Source: Schistocephalus solidus
Taxonomy: Eukaryota; Platyhelminthes; Cestoda; Diphyllobothriidea; Diphyllobothriidae
Assembly (NCBI GenBank): GCA_017591395.1
Contig: WEDG01003279.1
Span: forward strand, 124,001-188,000
DNA: 64,000 nucleotides
Direction: 5' to 3'
Shown here: positions 37,237 through 47,714 of the stretch, in pieces
How the letters are laid out: each line of letters begins with the position of its first letter
How positions within the stretch are numbered: the first letter of the stretch is position 1
Notes under the pieces: model-generated
Database searches by the model: none
What the model saw: the letters and a program-made list of their open reading frames with translations, nothing else
Told to the model about the DNA's origin: nothing
Program-made: the position numbers and the translations under genes

Positions 37237-39542
37237 GGAGAAAGTAAGGCAAAAGTACAGGCCAGATTTATTGGGAAATGCGTCGAAGGAAATGAGTACC
37301 CGAACTTCTACTGGAGAGCATTGCAAAGGAATCATACAGTTATCACCTGCGATACCTTGAGAAGGTATGCCGAAAATGACCTAGAAAGCACCCGTGAAAA
37401 ATTGGAAGAAAGAGGACGTCACGTATGCCAACGTGCAGCCATACTCGACCACCTAGACAAATATGAGAGACAGGAATTTGAGAAATATGTGGTGTCGATT
37501 GGTGAAAACGTGCAGAAATAAAACTAGCTGTCCTGCTTCGGAGTGTACACGAAGGCAGACCACAATTGAAGCTGCCAGAAGACCCAAGTCGGTACGTACA
37601 CAATCTTTCGTCTATATCTCTTGACAAAACGTCAATCGAAGCCTTATCATTTGGTCCTTAGTTTTGCTGCCCACGTCAGAAACCCAGCCAACTAGAGCTA
37701 GAAACACAGTTTAAAAACCTCCTTACTCAAACTCACAAACTCCAGCAAGTTTTGACAGACAGCGTACAGTACCTTAAGTCTACGTTAGTTAACTGTACTT
37801 ATCAATATTTGAACAATGGCCAGAAATGTCGAGGCTTACTAATAAAGTCGCACATGGAGAAATTACAAGATCTCCGGCAAACCAAAAATGTCCTCATAAC
37901 GAGACCAGATAAGGGAATGGGCGTTGTCTTAATGGACAGAACAGATTATCTTATGAAACAACAAGCAATTCTGTTAAGAAGACAGAAAAGAAGAATCGGA
38001 CTGATGAGGTAGAAGCACAACTGACTGACTGTTTGAAAAGACTTCAAACGGAAGGTCTGCTAAGCGAAAATGACCTAGAGCGCCTCCGCCGCGTCGGCAC
38101 GCATGTACCTCGATTGTACGGCTAACCAAAGATCCACAAAGATGGCACACCCGTTCGTCCCATCCTAGATATGAAGAATTCACCGTACTATGCGATAGCA
38201 AAATGGTTAGCGGACATACTAAAGCCCATACAGGATCAGCTAGTGCCACATAGCTACCGAGATACTTTTCAGTTCATTGAAGGTGTGAAAGACCTCGAAC
38301 TGAACGGCATGACATGGTTTTCACTGGATGTTTCGTCTCTTTTTACGAATGTGCCAGTCACGGAGACAGTCAACTTTATCTGTAAATTCTTTACTTCCAG
38401 CCAACAAGATATAGGAATACCAGTGAATGCGCTCAAGGAAATGTTATTTAAATGTACTTTGAACGTGCAGTTCCTATTTAACAGCAACTTGTACTGAAAG
38501 ATAGACCCCTTGGCTCACCCTTGGCCCACTTCTGGTGAATATTTTCATGGGCAAGCTAGAAGCTTTATAACTTCGTCCGCAGATAAATCGTTTAAAATAT
38601 CATGGGCGCTACGTGGATGATATCTTTACGGTTGCATCTGAACAAACGGACATTTCAGCTGTAATGGATACCATGAATCAGGCGCACCCGTCAATCATAT
38701 TTACACTGGAAGAGGAACAATCCGGATCGCTCCCTTTCCTGGACGTGCTTCTGAGTAGAAAGCCTGACAGGAGTATTCGACGTAGTGTCTATCGTAAGAA
38801 GACATGGTCCGGAAAATACACTCACTTTGGGAGTTTTGTACCACTGAATTTTAAACGTAATTTAGTGCGGTGTCTGACACAAAGGGTGAAAGGGATCTGC
38901 TTGGCCGATAGCATTGACGAAGAGCTTAAGGTTGTAGAAAGCACTTTTCGACAGAATGGATATCCAGATAGATTTATTGCTAAGAATACGACCGAAAGAC
39001 CTCCAAAGCTGCCGTTGCTAACGGTGAACAAGAAACAACTATTCATCAGGGTCCCATTTCTAGGAGATGCAGCAAGTGAACTCCTACGAAGGCTCCTAAG
39101 CCAAGCTATGTCAAGCACCTTTCCAGCAGCTGATGCCCATGTACTTTTCTCGACTACTCCCATCCTTTACGGAGGGGGTAAGGACAAACTGCCAGCCCAG
39201 ACCACCTCAATGGGCATTTATTCTTTCCCTTGCTCCTGTGGGGCAGAATATATTGGTCGCACGAGCCAGTGTTTGTACAAAAGTGTACGAGCACACCTTC
39301 CAGCATGGTTAGGAAAGGGGCAGATAAAGAACATAAAAAGCTCTATACTCACGCATGTGGTAGACACAGGCCATCATGTAAATGCCAAAGAGGCCTTCCG
39401 GGTAATTTACAAGGTCCCCTCAACCTATTCAAAATTCCTTGGACAGCGTCTGTTGACTACGGCAGAAGGAGCTGCAATCAGGCTACGCAAACCGGTCCTG
39501 TGCGCTCAAAAGAACTTTATACAGGCACCACAATTACCGTAG
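37237..39542 (+). pseudogene. Penelope-like element PLE-1, RT plus GIY-YIG endonuclease, frameshifted
   Basis: Coding traces start immediately after the left terminal repeat and end before the right one. Order: N-terminal segment (37237-37521), VLITRPDKGMGVVLMDRTDY (RT start, 37752-38012), LYG*PKIHKDGTPVRPIL (in-frame TAA near 38123 where the family has Leu), SLDVSSLFTNVP, a short deletion near 38497-38520 within the G-PLAP-L region, GRYVDDIF (catalytic YVDD at 38610-38621), SLPFLDVLL, then GIYSFPC--GAEYIGRT (GIY-YIG nuclease near 39210-39260) and the C-terminal P-LC-QK block. Frames change at least three times, so it is non-functional. PLEs copy RNA into chromosomes using this RT and nuclease. 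Confidence 0.9.
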
Positions 39543-39703
39543 CCGAAAGCCACCAATTTAGCCACCCGCATATAATTACCTGTCCCGGCGGCCACCATTC
39601 CTCTGACCATGATCATAAAACGGACCGCAATTTTGTTTCTTTCCCCCTCCCTCCCCCCACCCTGACAACCGTACAATTAGTTTTACTTACCCGCATATTT
39701 AAA

Positions 39704-39784
39704 TTAGTTACACAGTGATATAAATGTAAAGACTGCTGAGAATTTATCGAAAGCTAACGTATGCTTGCCAAATTGTCTTTTGAA
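39704..39784 (+). repeat. PLE-1 right terminal repeat
   Basis: Inverted partner of 37155-37236. On the plus (element sense) strand it carries CTGCTGA (39733-39739) and GAAA (39749-39752). The core A6 is mutated to C, so this ribozyme copy is likely dead, unlike the left copy. Confidence 0.75.
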
Positions 39785-39834
39785 TTTTTCAATGGGAATT
39801 TTTGCTACTCCATAACTAATCTGTTACCTTATTC

Positions 39835-39935
39835 TTAAACCTAGTCCTACCATTAACTTGAACCCTACAGTTAACACAATAACCATAACCTTTTAGCCTA
39901 CTCGTGGGCCTACCCCTACTCTAAATCTAATGCCC
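39835..39935. repeat. Telomere-like degenerate C-rich tract
   Basis: TTAAACCTAGTCC, TTGAACCCTACAG, TAACCATAACC and similar words follow the right end of PLE-1, echoing TTAACCCTAACAC at its left flank. Degenerate; may simply be part of a dispersed repeat. Confidence 0.4.
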
Positions 39936-40759
<824 letters not shown>

Positions 40760-40760
<1 letters not shown>

Positions 40761-41060
40761 CGGTTTCGATCTGGCATATTATCAATTATATATCGGCACT
40801 CACCGACCGGTTACGGGACTCACTCGTCCCGGTGTGCCTTCGGCCTAGCTCTAGAGCCCCGCCAACAGCCTTAACGGCTAGTGCTATAGGCAGAATGATA
40901 TTACCAAAACAGAACGGGGCAAGTGAGTCCCGTAACCGATCAGTGAGCGCCCAACTACCATTGTTAGCATTTCTGATCGAAACAGACAAGACAAAGAGCT
41001 AGCGGCGGAGTGGGTTAGAGTGGTTGACTTCTAACAACAGGGCGCAATTTCGAGGTTCGG
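40760..41060. repeat. SINE body fragments in inverted (head-to-head) arrangement
   Basis: 40764-40915 is the SINE body on the minus strand (CACTCACCGACCGGTTACGG, ACTCACTCGTCCCG); 40914-41060 is the same body on plus (AAGTGAGTCCCGTAACCGAT, CAGTGAGCGCCC) followed by a degraded tRNA-like segment. Together they would fold into a long hairpin. Confidence 0.7.
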
Positions 41061-42054
41061 GTGCATCAAACCTGGGGTAATTGGCCTGTCAGGTAGAAAT
41101 GCCCCCTGGTTTAGAACTCAGACTAGCTGCTTATCTCATCACCTAGTCCTCGTTCCTCTCAACGTGTATGACGGTACTCCATCTATTAGTATTTTATTCC
41201 AACTACCTACCATTATTTTTCCTGAAAACTTCTCATATTGGGCTGATTTTAAGTTGACCAACCACATGTCTCCATAGTTAACTCGGTTCATGGGTGCCTA
41301 GTATACCCTCATTACTGATGAATGGCTGGTCTCAAGACATGGACTGCTTTTCAGTAAGTCTGTCTGACTGGCCGTTGTCACCTGTCGTGGGACGCAACCA
41401 TGACGCCAAGACTTGCTTTTTGGATCAAAGCCCCCCCCCTCCCTCGCCCCTGTTCCAGCCTCCGCCGACTGCATGCGTCGCCACAGCTCAGCCGTCGCTG
41501 TCGGAGGTTGTCAGCACAGTCTGGCATGTGGTTGAAGCATCTCAGCTGCACTTAAAAGGGTCGTCAGTCTACAACCGGGGTGTGCGGAGTGTCGTGAGCA
41601 GTGACCGACATTGCACCCGTACGGTCGAGGCGGTCGGACAGCCTGTCATCCACTGTGCTCGCACCCACCTCTCGTCGTCTTGAAATTGTCCTCCTATCGG
41701 AGCAAGATGGATGTGGGAGGCGAGAGTATGATGGATGCTGCGCAACTCTGCTTTACTATAAGTAGCACGTGACTAACCGGTGCTGTGCCCATTTCGACGC
41801 CGTCGCCAACGACGGTAAACTGCTTTGTCCTTCAATGCATTCTGCAGCTGGTGGCAGGGTGTTTACTGTTGACTCCGTGAGGCCATTCGTGCCCTATCCA
41901 TAAGTGGTGATTTTAAAGATGCCACGGGCTTTAAACCAAGTACAAGGAAAATTCAATAGAAGGAGTAAGGTGGTTGGTTGTGTGACGATCGCATCAGTCA
42001 GTTGCATGTCACTATTTCCCTTGTGGGGCTGTTTGTGTTCTGTCACTGGAGTTG
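41061..42054. other. No recognised gene
   Basis: The 129-aa plus frame at 41294-41683 is proline/serine-rich without a recognisable domain. Nothing else supported. Confidence 0.45.
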
Positions 42055-42430
42055 AGTTGTGCCCCCTAAACGGGCCACGTGGTAGATGCGTTGGACCAAC
42101 ACGGGGGCCACATAAGGGCATGGCAGGCGTTATTCGGGTTGCACTCCGATAACAAATGCTTAACATGGGGGTGTGGTGGCATGCCTAGGGGCGGCTAGGA
42201 CCACTCCAGCCACCTGCGCCCTCTCCCATCTCCGGTCTTCTTGACTCTGTCATGACACCGGGCTCAGGTGGGGGAGGAGGAGAGAGTACGGTAGCTGCAG
42301 CGCAAGGCTACTATCACTTAAAACTAATCCACGCGCAAGTCACCGTCCCTGCACCACCATGGTGTGTAGCATGCGGTGGACAACGTTGGACTACGACGGT
42401 CAAGCTGTCGTGTGGAGTTGTGAATGACAA
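42055..42430 (+). repeat. Single A-unit of the composite repeat
   Basis: Close match to the 57-58 kb units: AAACGGGCCACGTGGTAGAT, GTTGGACCAACACGGGGGCC, TCTTCTTGACTCTGTC, TATCACTTAAAACTAATCC, CGCAAGTCACCGTCC. Single copy, forward. Confidence 0.85.
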
Positions 42431-43039
42431 GTGACTTTACTTTTTTTCTTGGCACATAAGCCAGGACCACAGGACGAAGCATATCTAACTGGCAAATTTA
42501 TCACGCATGTCCAAGACGTAAAGACTTGTCTTTTTCCATTTGAACTCATCAAGACGCCTGACCATGCTTTTTCAGCCACAACCCCCCGTCCCCGTGATTT
42601 AGGATTTTGCCTTTTATCCCTCTATAATTGCACCTCAGTACCATGGAGGTCGTGTTTCATCGTGCATGTTGAGCCATACGCTTACTTCCAACCCTCACTT
42701 GGTGCACTTACTCCAGTCTGCCCTACAACGATCCACGGAAAATTCCCTAGGAAATAGCACTTTATGGTTTTGTTCGGAGGGGTTTGCTGGTTCGAACAAA
42801 TCACAAATGGTCAGTCGATATAACCCTATTCTTTCTGATACTCGATTCAAACAAGTCAGAAGTGCCAAGATCTTGGTTTGACTACTTCAATCGCACACTT
42901 GCTCTGGCAGTAATCTTTATTGTATGCTTCGAAGGTCATTCACGTGATGTCTCAAATACGAGCGAATTCTTTTCCCCAGGTATCTACCAAAATTTTGGTA
43001 AGGGCGTTCACCGAGCAAGTTGCTGAACATGCTCATCTT
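42431..43039. other. No recognised gene
   Basis: The 108-aa frame 42431-42757 has no recognisable features. Confidence 0.45.
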
Positions 43040-43320
43040 ATTGTGCCTTACTGCTTACGCTATAGCCCTCATAGGCAGTCACATAGCGACCATTACAAGA
43101 TCCCTTGACGTTGCCGGAAATATTCCTCTGCGTATCGTACCAATCACTGTGCACCTGCCTGTGCGGTTGTTAATCGAGTCTGGGGGGACGATAGGGGAGC
43201 ATATCTTGTAATTCAATCAGTTACCGCATTTTAAACATAGCTAGTATGCCCGATCGCAACCGACAGGACAGGTCCGCGGCCCAATGGGTAGAGCGTTGCA
43301 TTTAATAACGCGCAATGACG
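43040..43320 (+). repeat. Decayed tRNA-SINE body and promoter
   Basis: Ends in CCCGATCGCAACCGACAGGA followed by CGCGGCCCAATGGGTAGAGC (A-box-like), the family's body-to-tRNA junction. The hammerhead half is not recognisable beyond it. Confidence 0.5.
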
Positions 43321-43483
43321 AAAGAAGATGGGATGTAGGCTCAGATACTGCAAAGTGTTCGTTTCGGTAAGGTTGGTCGATTAGCGTTAAAAAACTATCC
43401 ATGGTTATTCGGTGTTCCTTGCCTTTTTCGGTAAGCTCCTTCTGCGTATATATGGGCAATGTTGTTAGATAGGAGCAGTTGTC

Positions 43484-43485
<2 letters not shown>

Positions 43486-43551
<66 letters not shown>

Positions 43552-43554
43552 TAT
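43486..43554. repeat. (TA)n microsatellite
   Basis: Slightly interrupted TA tract preceding the Z/H element. About 165 bp upstream of it (43321-43485) show nothing recognisable. Confidence 0.9.
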
Positions 43555-43584
43555 CTAATTTCTGAAATGGGCATTTCTGGTAGA

Positions 43585-44079
43585 GATGGGCATTACGTGG
43601 TTATTCCACAGTGGTTGATTGTCTTCGACCCAAATGTTCATTGAAATTTCGGGTCTCACCCTAAAAGTCATGTCCGAATCACCTGACTCATGTCCTGCAC
43701 TTAATAATTTCAGAAATTATTTACCCGATTATTCTCTGGAGTCCATATACCAGAAACCGCATAGAGAACGCTGGGGGACCCACTGAGGAGCCGAACCCCT
43801 CGTTGCTGTGTCACACAGCAGCAGAAACATCGGCGAAACACGTGTCTGGGCTTTTAGCTAGTATCTATGTCGGAAGTACGGTATAACGTCTTTGCCATAT
43901 AAGATTCATACTACTTGTAGTACTACTTGTTTGTAGAATGGGCATTACGTGGTTATTCCACAGTGGTTGATTGTCTTCGACCCAAATGTTCATTGAAATT
44001 TCGGGTCTGACCCTAAAAAGTCATGTCCGAAGCACCTGACTCCATGTCCTGCACTTAATAATTTCAGAAATTATTTACC

Positions 44080-44083
<4 letters not shown>
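43585..44083 (+). repeat. Family Z/H element: 1.4 units of a ~352-bp repeat, TA-tailed
   Basis: Z segments at 43585-43735 and 43937-44083 are near-identical (start GGGCATTACGTGG, end TTATTTACCCGAT) and bracket the hammerhead-bearing H segment, giving a 352-bp period. The second Z runs straight into (TA)n at 44082-44135. A third, 5'-truncated Z with the same (TA)n junction is at 47657-47717. Confidence 0.8.
43779..43850 (+). ncRNA. Hammerhead ribozyme type I with extended stem II (family H)
   Basis: Stem I CCCA (43779-43782) with TGGG (43847-43850). Core CTGAGGA (43783-43789) and GAAA (43835-43838). Stem II GCCGA (43790-43794) with TCGGC (43830-43834), five perfect pairs including the favoured G-C closing pair. 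Stem III lies in the palindrome ACACGTGT (43838-43845). Predicted cleavage is after C43846, a consensus GUC site. The 35-nt stem II loop holds a further hairpin (GCTGTG/CACAGC). By pairing, the best hammerhead in the window. Confidence 0.85.

Positions 44084-44135
<52 letters not shown>
44082..44135. repeat. (TA)n microsatellite between Z and PLE-2
   Basis: Pure TA run with the Z element tail on one side and the PLE-2 terminal repeat on the other. Confidence 0.95.
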
Positions 44136-44137
<2 letters not shown>

Positions 44138-44300
44138 CTAATAGAAGCGAAGATGCGCGTTCCCGGAAATAAATGAGAAGAAGAGGCGATCACGGGAACC
44201 ATGGTTTTATTGTCCTGACGTTTCAAAATCAAACAAGATTTCATCGTCGGAGGTAAATTGTACCGCGCCTCACAGTATTTATAGGTGGTAACATTTCGGC
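44134..44300 (-). repeat. PLE-2 terminal repeat (3' side) with hammerhead-like motif
   Basis: On the minus strand it reads TATAAATACTGTGAG, then CCGACGA (complement 44244-44250), stem II AAATC/GATTT, GAAAC (complement 44220-44224), then GATCGCC, and ends CTTCTATTAGCAAT at (TA)n. Core U4 is C, so activity is doubtful. Counterparts in opposite orientation lie at 46521-46606 and 46986-47099. Confidence 0.7.
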
Positions 44301-44398
44301 TAATACGGGATTACTAAGGTTTTTGAATTTGCGTAGAGGAGGGGCCGGGTTGGTGGAGATTCTCAGTCATCATGCTGCTTGATGAGCATGGTGGTGTT

Positions 44399-46496
44399 TC
44401 ATTCTTGGCGATCATCCTTTGCCTGTTCACTGGAGTCCGTGGTGGACTGGGGGAGGGCGGGTGATGGCTTGTTCTCAATCTGGTCGGGGGCCGGAGTTCG
44501 CACGTTGGCAGTAGTCGTCAGTACCCTCATCGACCGAAGCTGCCGCCCCAGGCTGTTAATCTTGGTTGCGATCGCACCTCCGTGTGTATTCGCACCTGCC
44601 GGATAAGTGGTTGAGCTGGCCGAGGCGATAACTGTTCCTTCGTCGGGTCTGGGTTGTGTTGCGATTGCGTGCGTGTCCGCCATGGACTCACCCATGTTCA
44701 CGTTGGCTCTTTCGATCATTGAGCTGCGTCCGGAGGGCTTGGTAGGCCGTAGGAAGCGTCACAACGATTTATGGAGGTTGTTCCCGTGTGCCAAGCCTCG
44801 ATGGTTTCCCTTGCCACGCGGTCACTTCCCCGACCAAGAATTTCAGCATTCTGGAAGGCGAACGTGTGTCCAGAGTCTGCGCAATGGTCCGCCACCAAAG
44901 ACAGCGGGTCCATTCTTCTTACCGCCCTCATGTGTTCTCCGACCCGGGTTTGCAGACGTTTCCCGGTTTCTCCAATGTAGTTGACTGCGCAGGAATTGCA
45001 TTGAACCCGATAGATGACGTTTGTGGTTTCACCTCGGGGCAGGGGGGCCTTAGGCCTCATAACCAGATGTCGAATGGTTGACTCCGGCCGGTGGGCGATG
45101 CCGATCCCCATCGGTCTTAGGAGACGGGAGACCGCCTCCGAAACACCGTCAATGTATGGCAACGCTCGCCATATCTTTGGCTGTTCGGTCGCTGGCCATC
45201 GGATTTGCCTGCACTGTCTGCTACGTTCGATGAAGTTGCGGGGATACCCGTTGGCCATGAAGAGGCGTTGGAGGTATCGAAGTTCTGCCTTTCTTTCGCC
45301 TGGCTCGCTGCAGTGTGTTTCAGCCCTTTGTATAGCGTTCGAACACAACTGCGTTTGTGACACGACGGATGTTTGCTATGGTAGCTAAGGATTTGGCGGG
45401 TACTGGTGGCCTTCCTATACACCGTCGTTTTAAGGTTCCCGCAGGGTTTTCGATGGACGAGAACGTCTAGGAATGGCAGCTGGTTGTTGACTTCCACCTC
45501 CATTGTAAACTGGATGTCAGGAAAATAGAATTCAGGCTGTCATGAAATTCCTTGACCATATCCCGCTCGATGATGAAAAAGGTATCGTCCACATACCGAG
45601 TCCAGAATTTCGGTTTGTAATTTGCGAAAACCAGGGTCTCTTATTTTTGGAGAACTGCCTCTGCGATGAAGCCCGAAAGTGGCGTCCCCTTGACCTGCTC
45701 ATACGTTGTTCCTTCGAAAGTGAAGTACGTCTTCAGGCAGAATTTTTAAGAGCTGGATGAGATGTCTCCCTTTCACCGTCTCGGCCGTCTCGTTGTACCT
45801 GCTCGAGCAGTTCGCTGACCGTTTCGACTGCCAGGCCTTGTGGGATCGCGGTGAAGAGAGGTGACATCGAATGACACCATCACCTCGTCTGCAGTAATTT
45901 GCACTCCCTGGAGCTGTTGCAGGAATTGAGTCGCTGAACAGACCGTCGTGGTCGCGTCCGAGGTGAGCGACCGCAAATTTCGAAAGCCATTTCGCCAGAT
46001 GAAAGGTTGGTGCACCGCGCAATGACACGATTGGCCGGAGGGATACCAGCCTTGTGTACTTTTGGTAGTCCGTAGAACCTTGCTGCGGCCGCGTCTATTG
46101 GTTTAATGGCCAGTCGTACCGACTTAGTAATGGCCTTGTTCTTTGCATGTCGGCGAGTGTCTTGTCGAGTTCCGTTACAAGTTTCTTCATCGGTTCATCG
46201 TCACATGGTAGGTACGCCTGTCGGTCCTCCAGTAAGGCCTTTGCCTTCTGGATGTAGTCTGTCTTATTCATCACTACTGTGGAGCGTCCTTTGTCGGCTG
46301 GCAGAATCACGATGCTGATGTCAGCCCTCAGTGTCTTGAGAGCACTCTGTTCCGCTCTGGAAATGATTGCACGTGGTTTGTGCGCCATCACCAAAGAGGT
46401 TATCTGCTGCCGAATAAGGTGCTTTGTTTCGTCGGATTCCCCGGTTTGTTTGAGAATCGACTCGACAGTGGCCACGAGATTTACCGGATCGGCCAT
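44399..46496 (-). pseudogene. Penelope-like element PLE-2, RT plus GIY-YIG endonuclease, frameshifted
   Basis: Read on the minus strand: ATG at 46494-46496, formed at the edge of a (TA)n tract. Then SIVILPADKGRSTVVMNKT (RT start), LTSDATTTVCSATQFLQQLQ and VMVSFDVTSL, RYVDDTFF (catalytic YVDD, 45584-45595), QLPFLDVLVHRKP, then NVIYRVQC-SCAVNYIGETGKR (GIY-YIG-type nuclease, YIG near 44963-44981) with the INRC block. A C-terminal tail lies at 44399-44719 in another frame. Frames change at least three times. Only ~44 aa precede the RT start, so the 5' end is truncated. Distinct PLE lineage from PLE-1. Confidence 0.88.
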
Positions 46497-46602
46497 ATAT
46501 ATATATATATATATATATATGAGAATAAAAGGCGATCTCAGGGACTATAGGTGTATTGTATTCCCATTTATGTCCGGGGACACGCATCTTCGCTTCTATC
46601 AG

Positions 46603-46640
<38 letters not shown>
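46495..46640. repeat. PLE terminal repeat piece between two (TA)n tracts
   Basis: (TA)n at 46495-46520 and 46604-46640 enclose 46521-46606. Its right half (ACGCATCTTCGCTTCTATCA) is inverted relative to the PLE-2 3' end. Its left half (GGCGATCTCAGGGACTATAG) is flipped again relative to the right half when compared with 47066-47095. A local inversion inside a terminal repeat. Confidence 0.7.
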
Positions 46641-46643
<3 letters not shown>

Positions 46644-46790
46644 CGCCCTGGGTCGATAGTCATTTTTGTGTCCTGAGGGCATGTCTCCTCGTCTGTCGGG
46701 GTAGTAATTGATGCGGCATCAGTTACTACCCCGACAGACGAGGAGACATGCCATCAAGACACAAACATGACTATCGACCCAGGGCGCCAA
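46640..46790. repeat. 151-bp near-perfect palindrome
   Basis: Arms of 75 bp centred on G46715 (GATGC-G-GCATC at the centre), outer ends TTGGCGCCC and GGGCGCCAA. By eye only four arm positions mismatch. Almost no spacer. Sits between (TA)n and PLE-derived DNA. Confidence 0.93.
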
Positions 46791-46985
46791 TTGAGGTCAA
46801 TGCGGACCCAGACAATGGCCGCCCCCCTCAACCAGAGACATGTCAACTGACAGCAATTTTTTGTGTGTATGCCGGCAAATAACGCCAAAGCCAATTACGG
46901 ACTCCCCCACCCCGTCCTCCTATCGTGTACACTGTTAAGGTAAACCCATCCAGTCAACGCTGTGTTACAAAAATGGCTATCACCC
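46791..46985. other. PLE-adjacent non-coding DNA
   Basis: No ORF; leads without a break into a PLE terminal repeat on the plus strand, so probably the untranslated end of another PLE copy. Confidence 0.4.
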
Positions 46986-47099
46986 CCTATAAATACTGTG
47001 AGACGTGGTACGATACTCACCTCCGACGATGGAAGCTTGTATGCTTTTGAAACGTCAGGTCAATACACCTATAGTCCCTGAGATCGCCTTTTCTTCACA
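46986..47099 (+). repeat. PLE-2-type terminal repeat, plus strand, hammerhead-like
   Basis: TATAAATACTGTGAG, CCGACGA (47023-47029), stem II GAAGC/GCTTT, GAAAC (47049-47053), CAATACACCTATAG, GAGATCGCC, then (TA)n from 47099. Versus the 44134-44300 copy, stem II has T-A changed to G-C and A-T changed to G-T, i.e. base pairing preserved. Confidence 0.7.
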
Positions 47100-47318
47100 T
47101 ATATATATATATAGATATATATATATATATGTGTAACTATACTATCTATCTAGTGGTAAGGATCTCACTCGATCCCATTTGTCCGCCCGCCAGTTACCTA
47201 CCGGCGATAAACGAACGTTGTGTCATAGGACACATGGGATCGAGTGAGATCCTTACCACATTAGTGAGTGTTACGCACTTGTTTGGCTTGTTTATGTACC
47301 TCACTGCACAAGGCATAT

Positions 47319-47363
47319 GATGTACTGATGATCGGTAATGACCGTGAAACAGCTGTCTGCGTC
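47319..47363 (+). ncRNA. Hammerhead ribozyme type I, family X unit 1 (core intact)
   Basis: CTGATGA 47325-47331; GAAA 47346-47349. Stem I GATGTA (47319-47324) with TGCGTC (47358-47363), six pairs including two wobbles. Stem II CGGT (47333-47336) with ACCG (47341-47344), loop AATG. Stem III lies in the palindrome ACAGCTGT (47349-47356). Predicted cleavage is after C47357, a GUC site. A U-U mismatch at the base of stem II may weaken it. Confidence 0.78.
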
Positions 47364-47553
47364 TTGCCTGTTGCACTCTTTAGCAACATATTTGTGCTAT
47401 ATATATGGTATGTGTCCCTATGACACAACGTTCGTTTATCGCCGGTAGGTAACTGGCGGGCGGACAAATGGGATCGAGTGAGATCCTTACCACATTAGTG
47501 AGTGTTACGCACTTGTTTGGCTTGCTTTATGTACCTCACTGCACAAGGCATAT

Positions 47554-47598
47554 GATGTACTGATGATCGGTAATGACCGTGAAACAGCTGTCTGCGTC
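47554..47598 (+). ncRNA. Hammerhead ribozyme type I, family X unit 2 (core intact)
   Basis: Identical fold to unit 1: CTGATGA 47560-47566, GAAA 47581-47584, predicted cleavage after C47592. Distance between cleavage sites is 235 nt, the unit length. Confidence 0.78.
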
Positions 47599-47630
47599 TT
47601 GCCTGTTGCACTCTTAGCAACATATTTGTG

Positions 47631-47656
<26 letters not shown>

Positions 47657-47662
<6 letters not shown>

Positions 47663-47714
47663 ATGTCCGAATCACCTGACTCCATGTCCTGCACTTAATA
47701 ATTTCAGATATTTA

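Larger units (their letters stand above)
47153..47640 (+). repeat. Family X tandem dimer with TA tail; first unit has flipped 5' part
   Basis: Two units with a 235-bp period. Unit body: GGCGGGCGGACAAATGGGAT, GAGTGAGATCCTTACCAC, TAGTGAGTGTTACGCAC, TGTACTGATGATCGG, CAGCTGTCTGCGTCTTGCC, AGCAACATATTTGTG, then TA. In unit 1 the segment before GATCCTTACCAC (about 47153-47230) is reversed relative to unit 2, creating a hairpin whose arms are the ~26-bp GTGGTAAGGATCTCACTCG repeat and its complement. Antisense ORFs here are artefacts. Confidence 0.85.
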
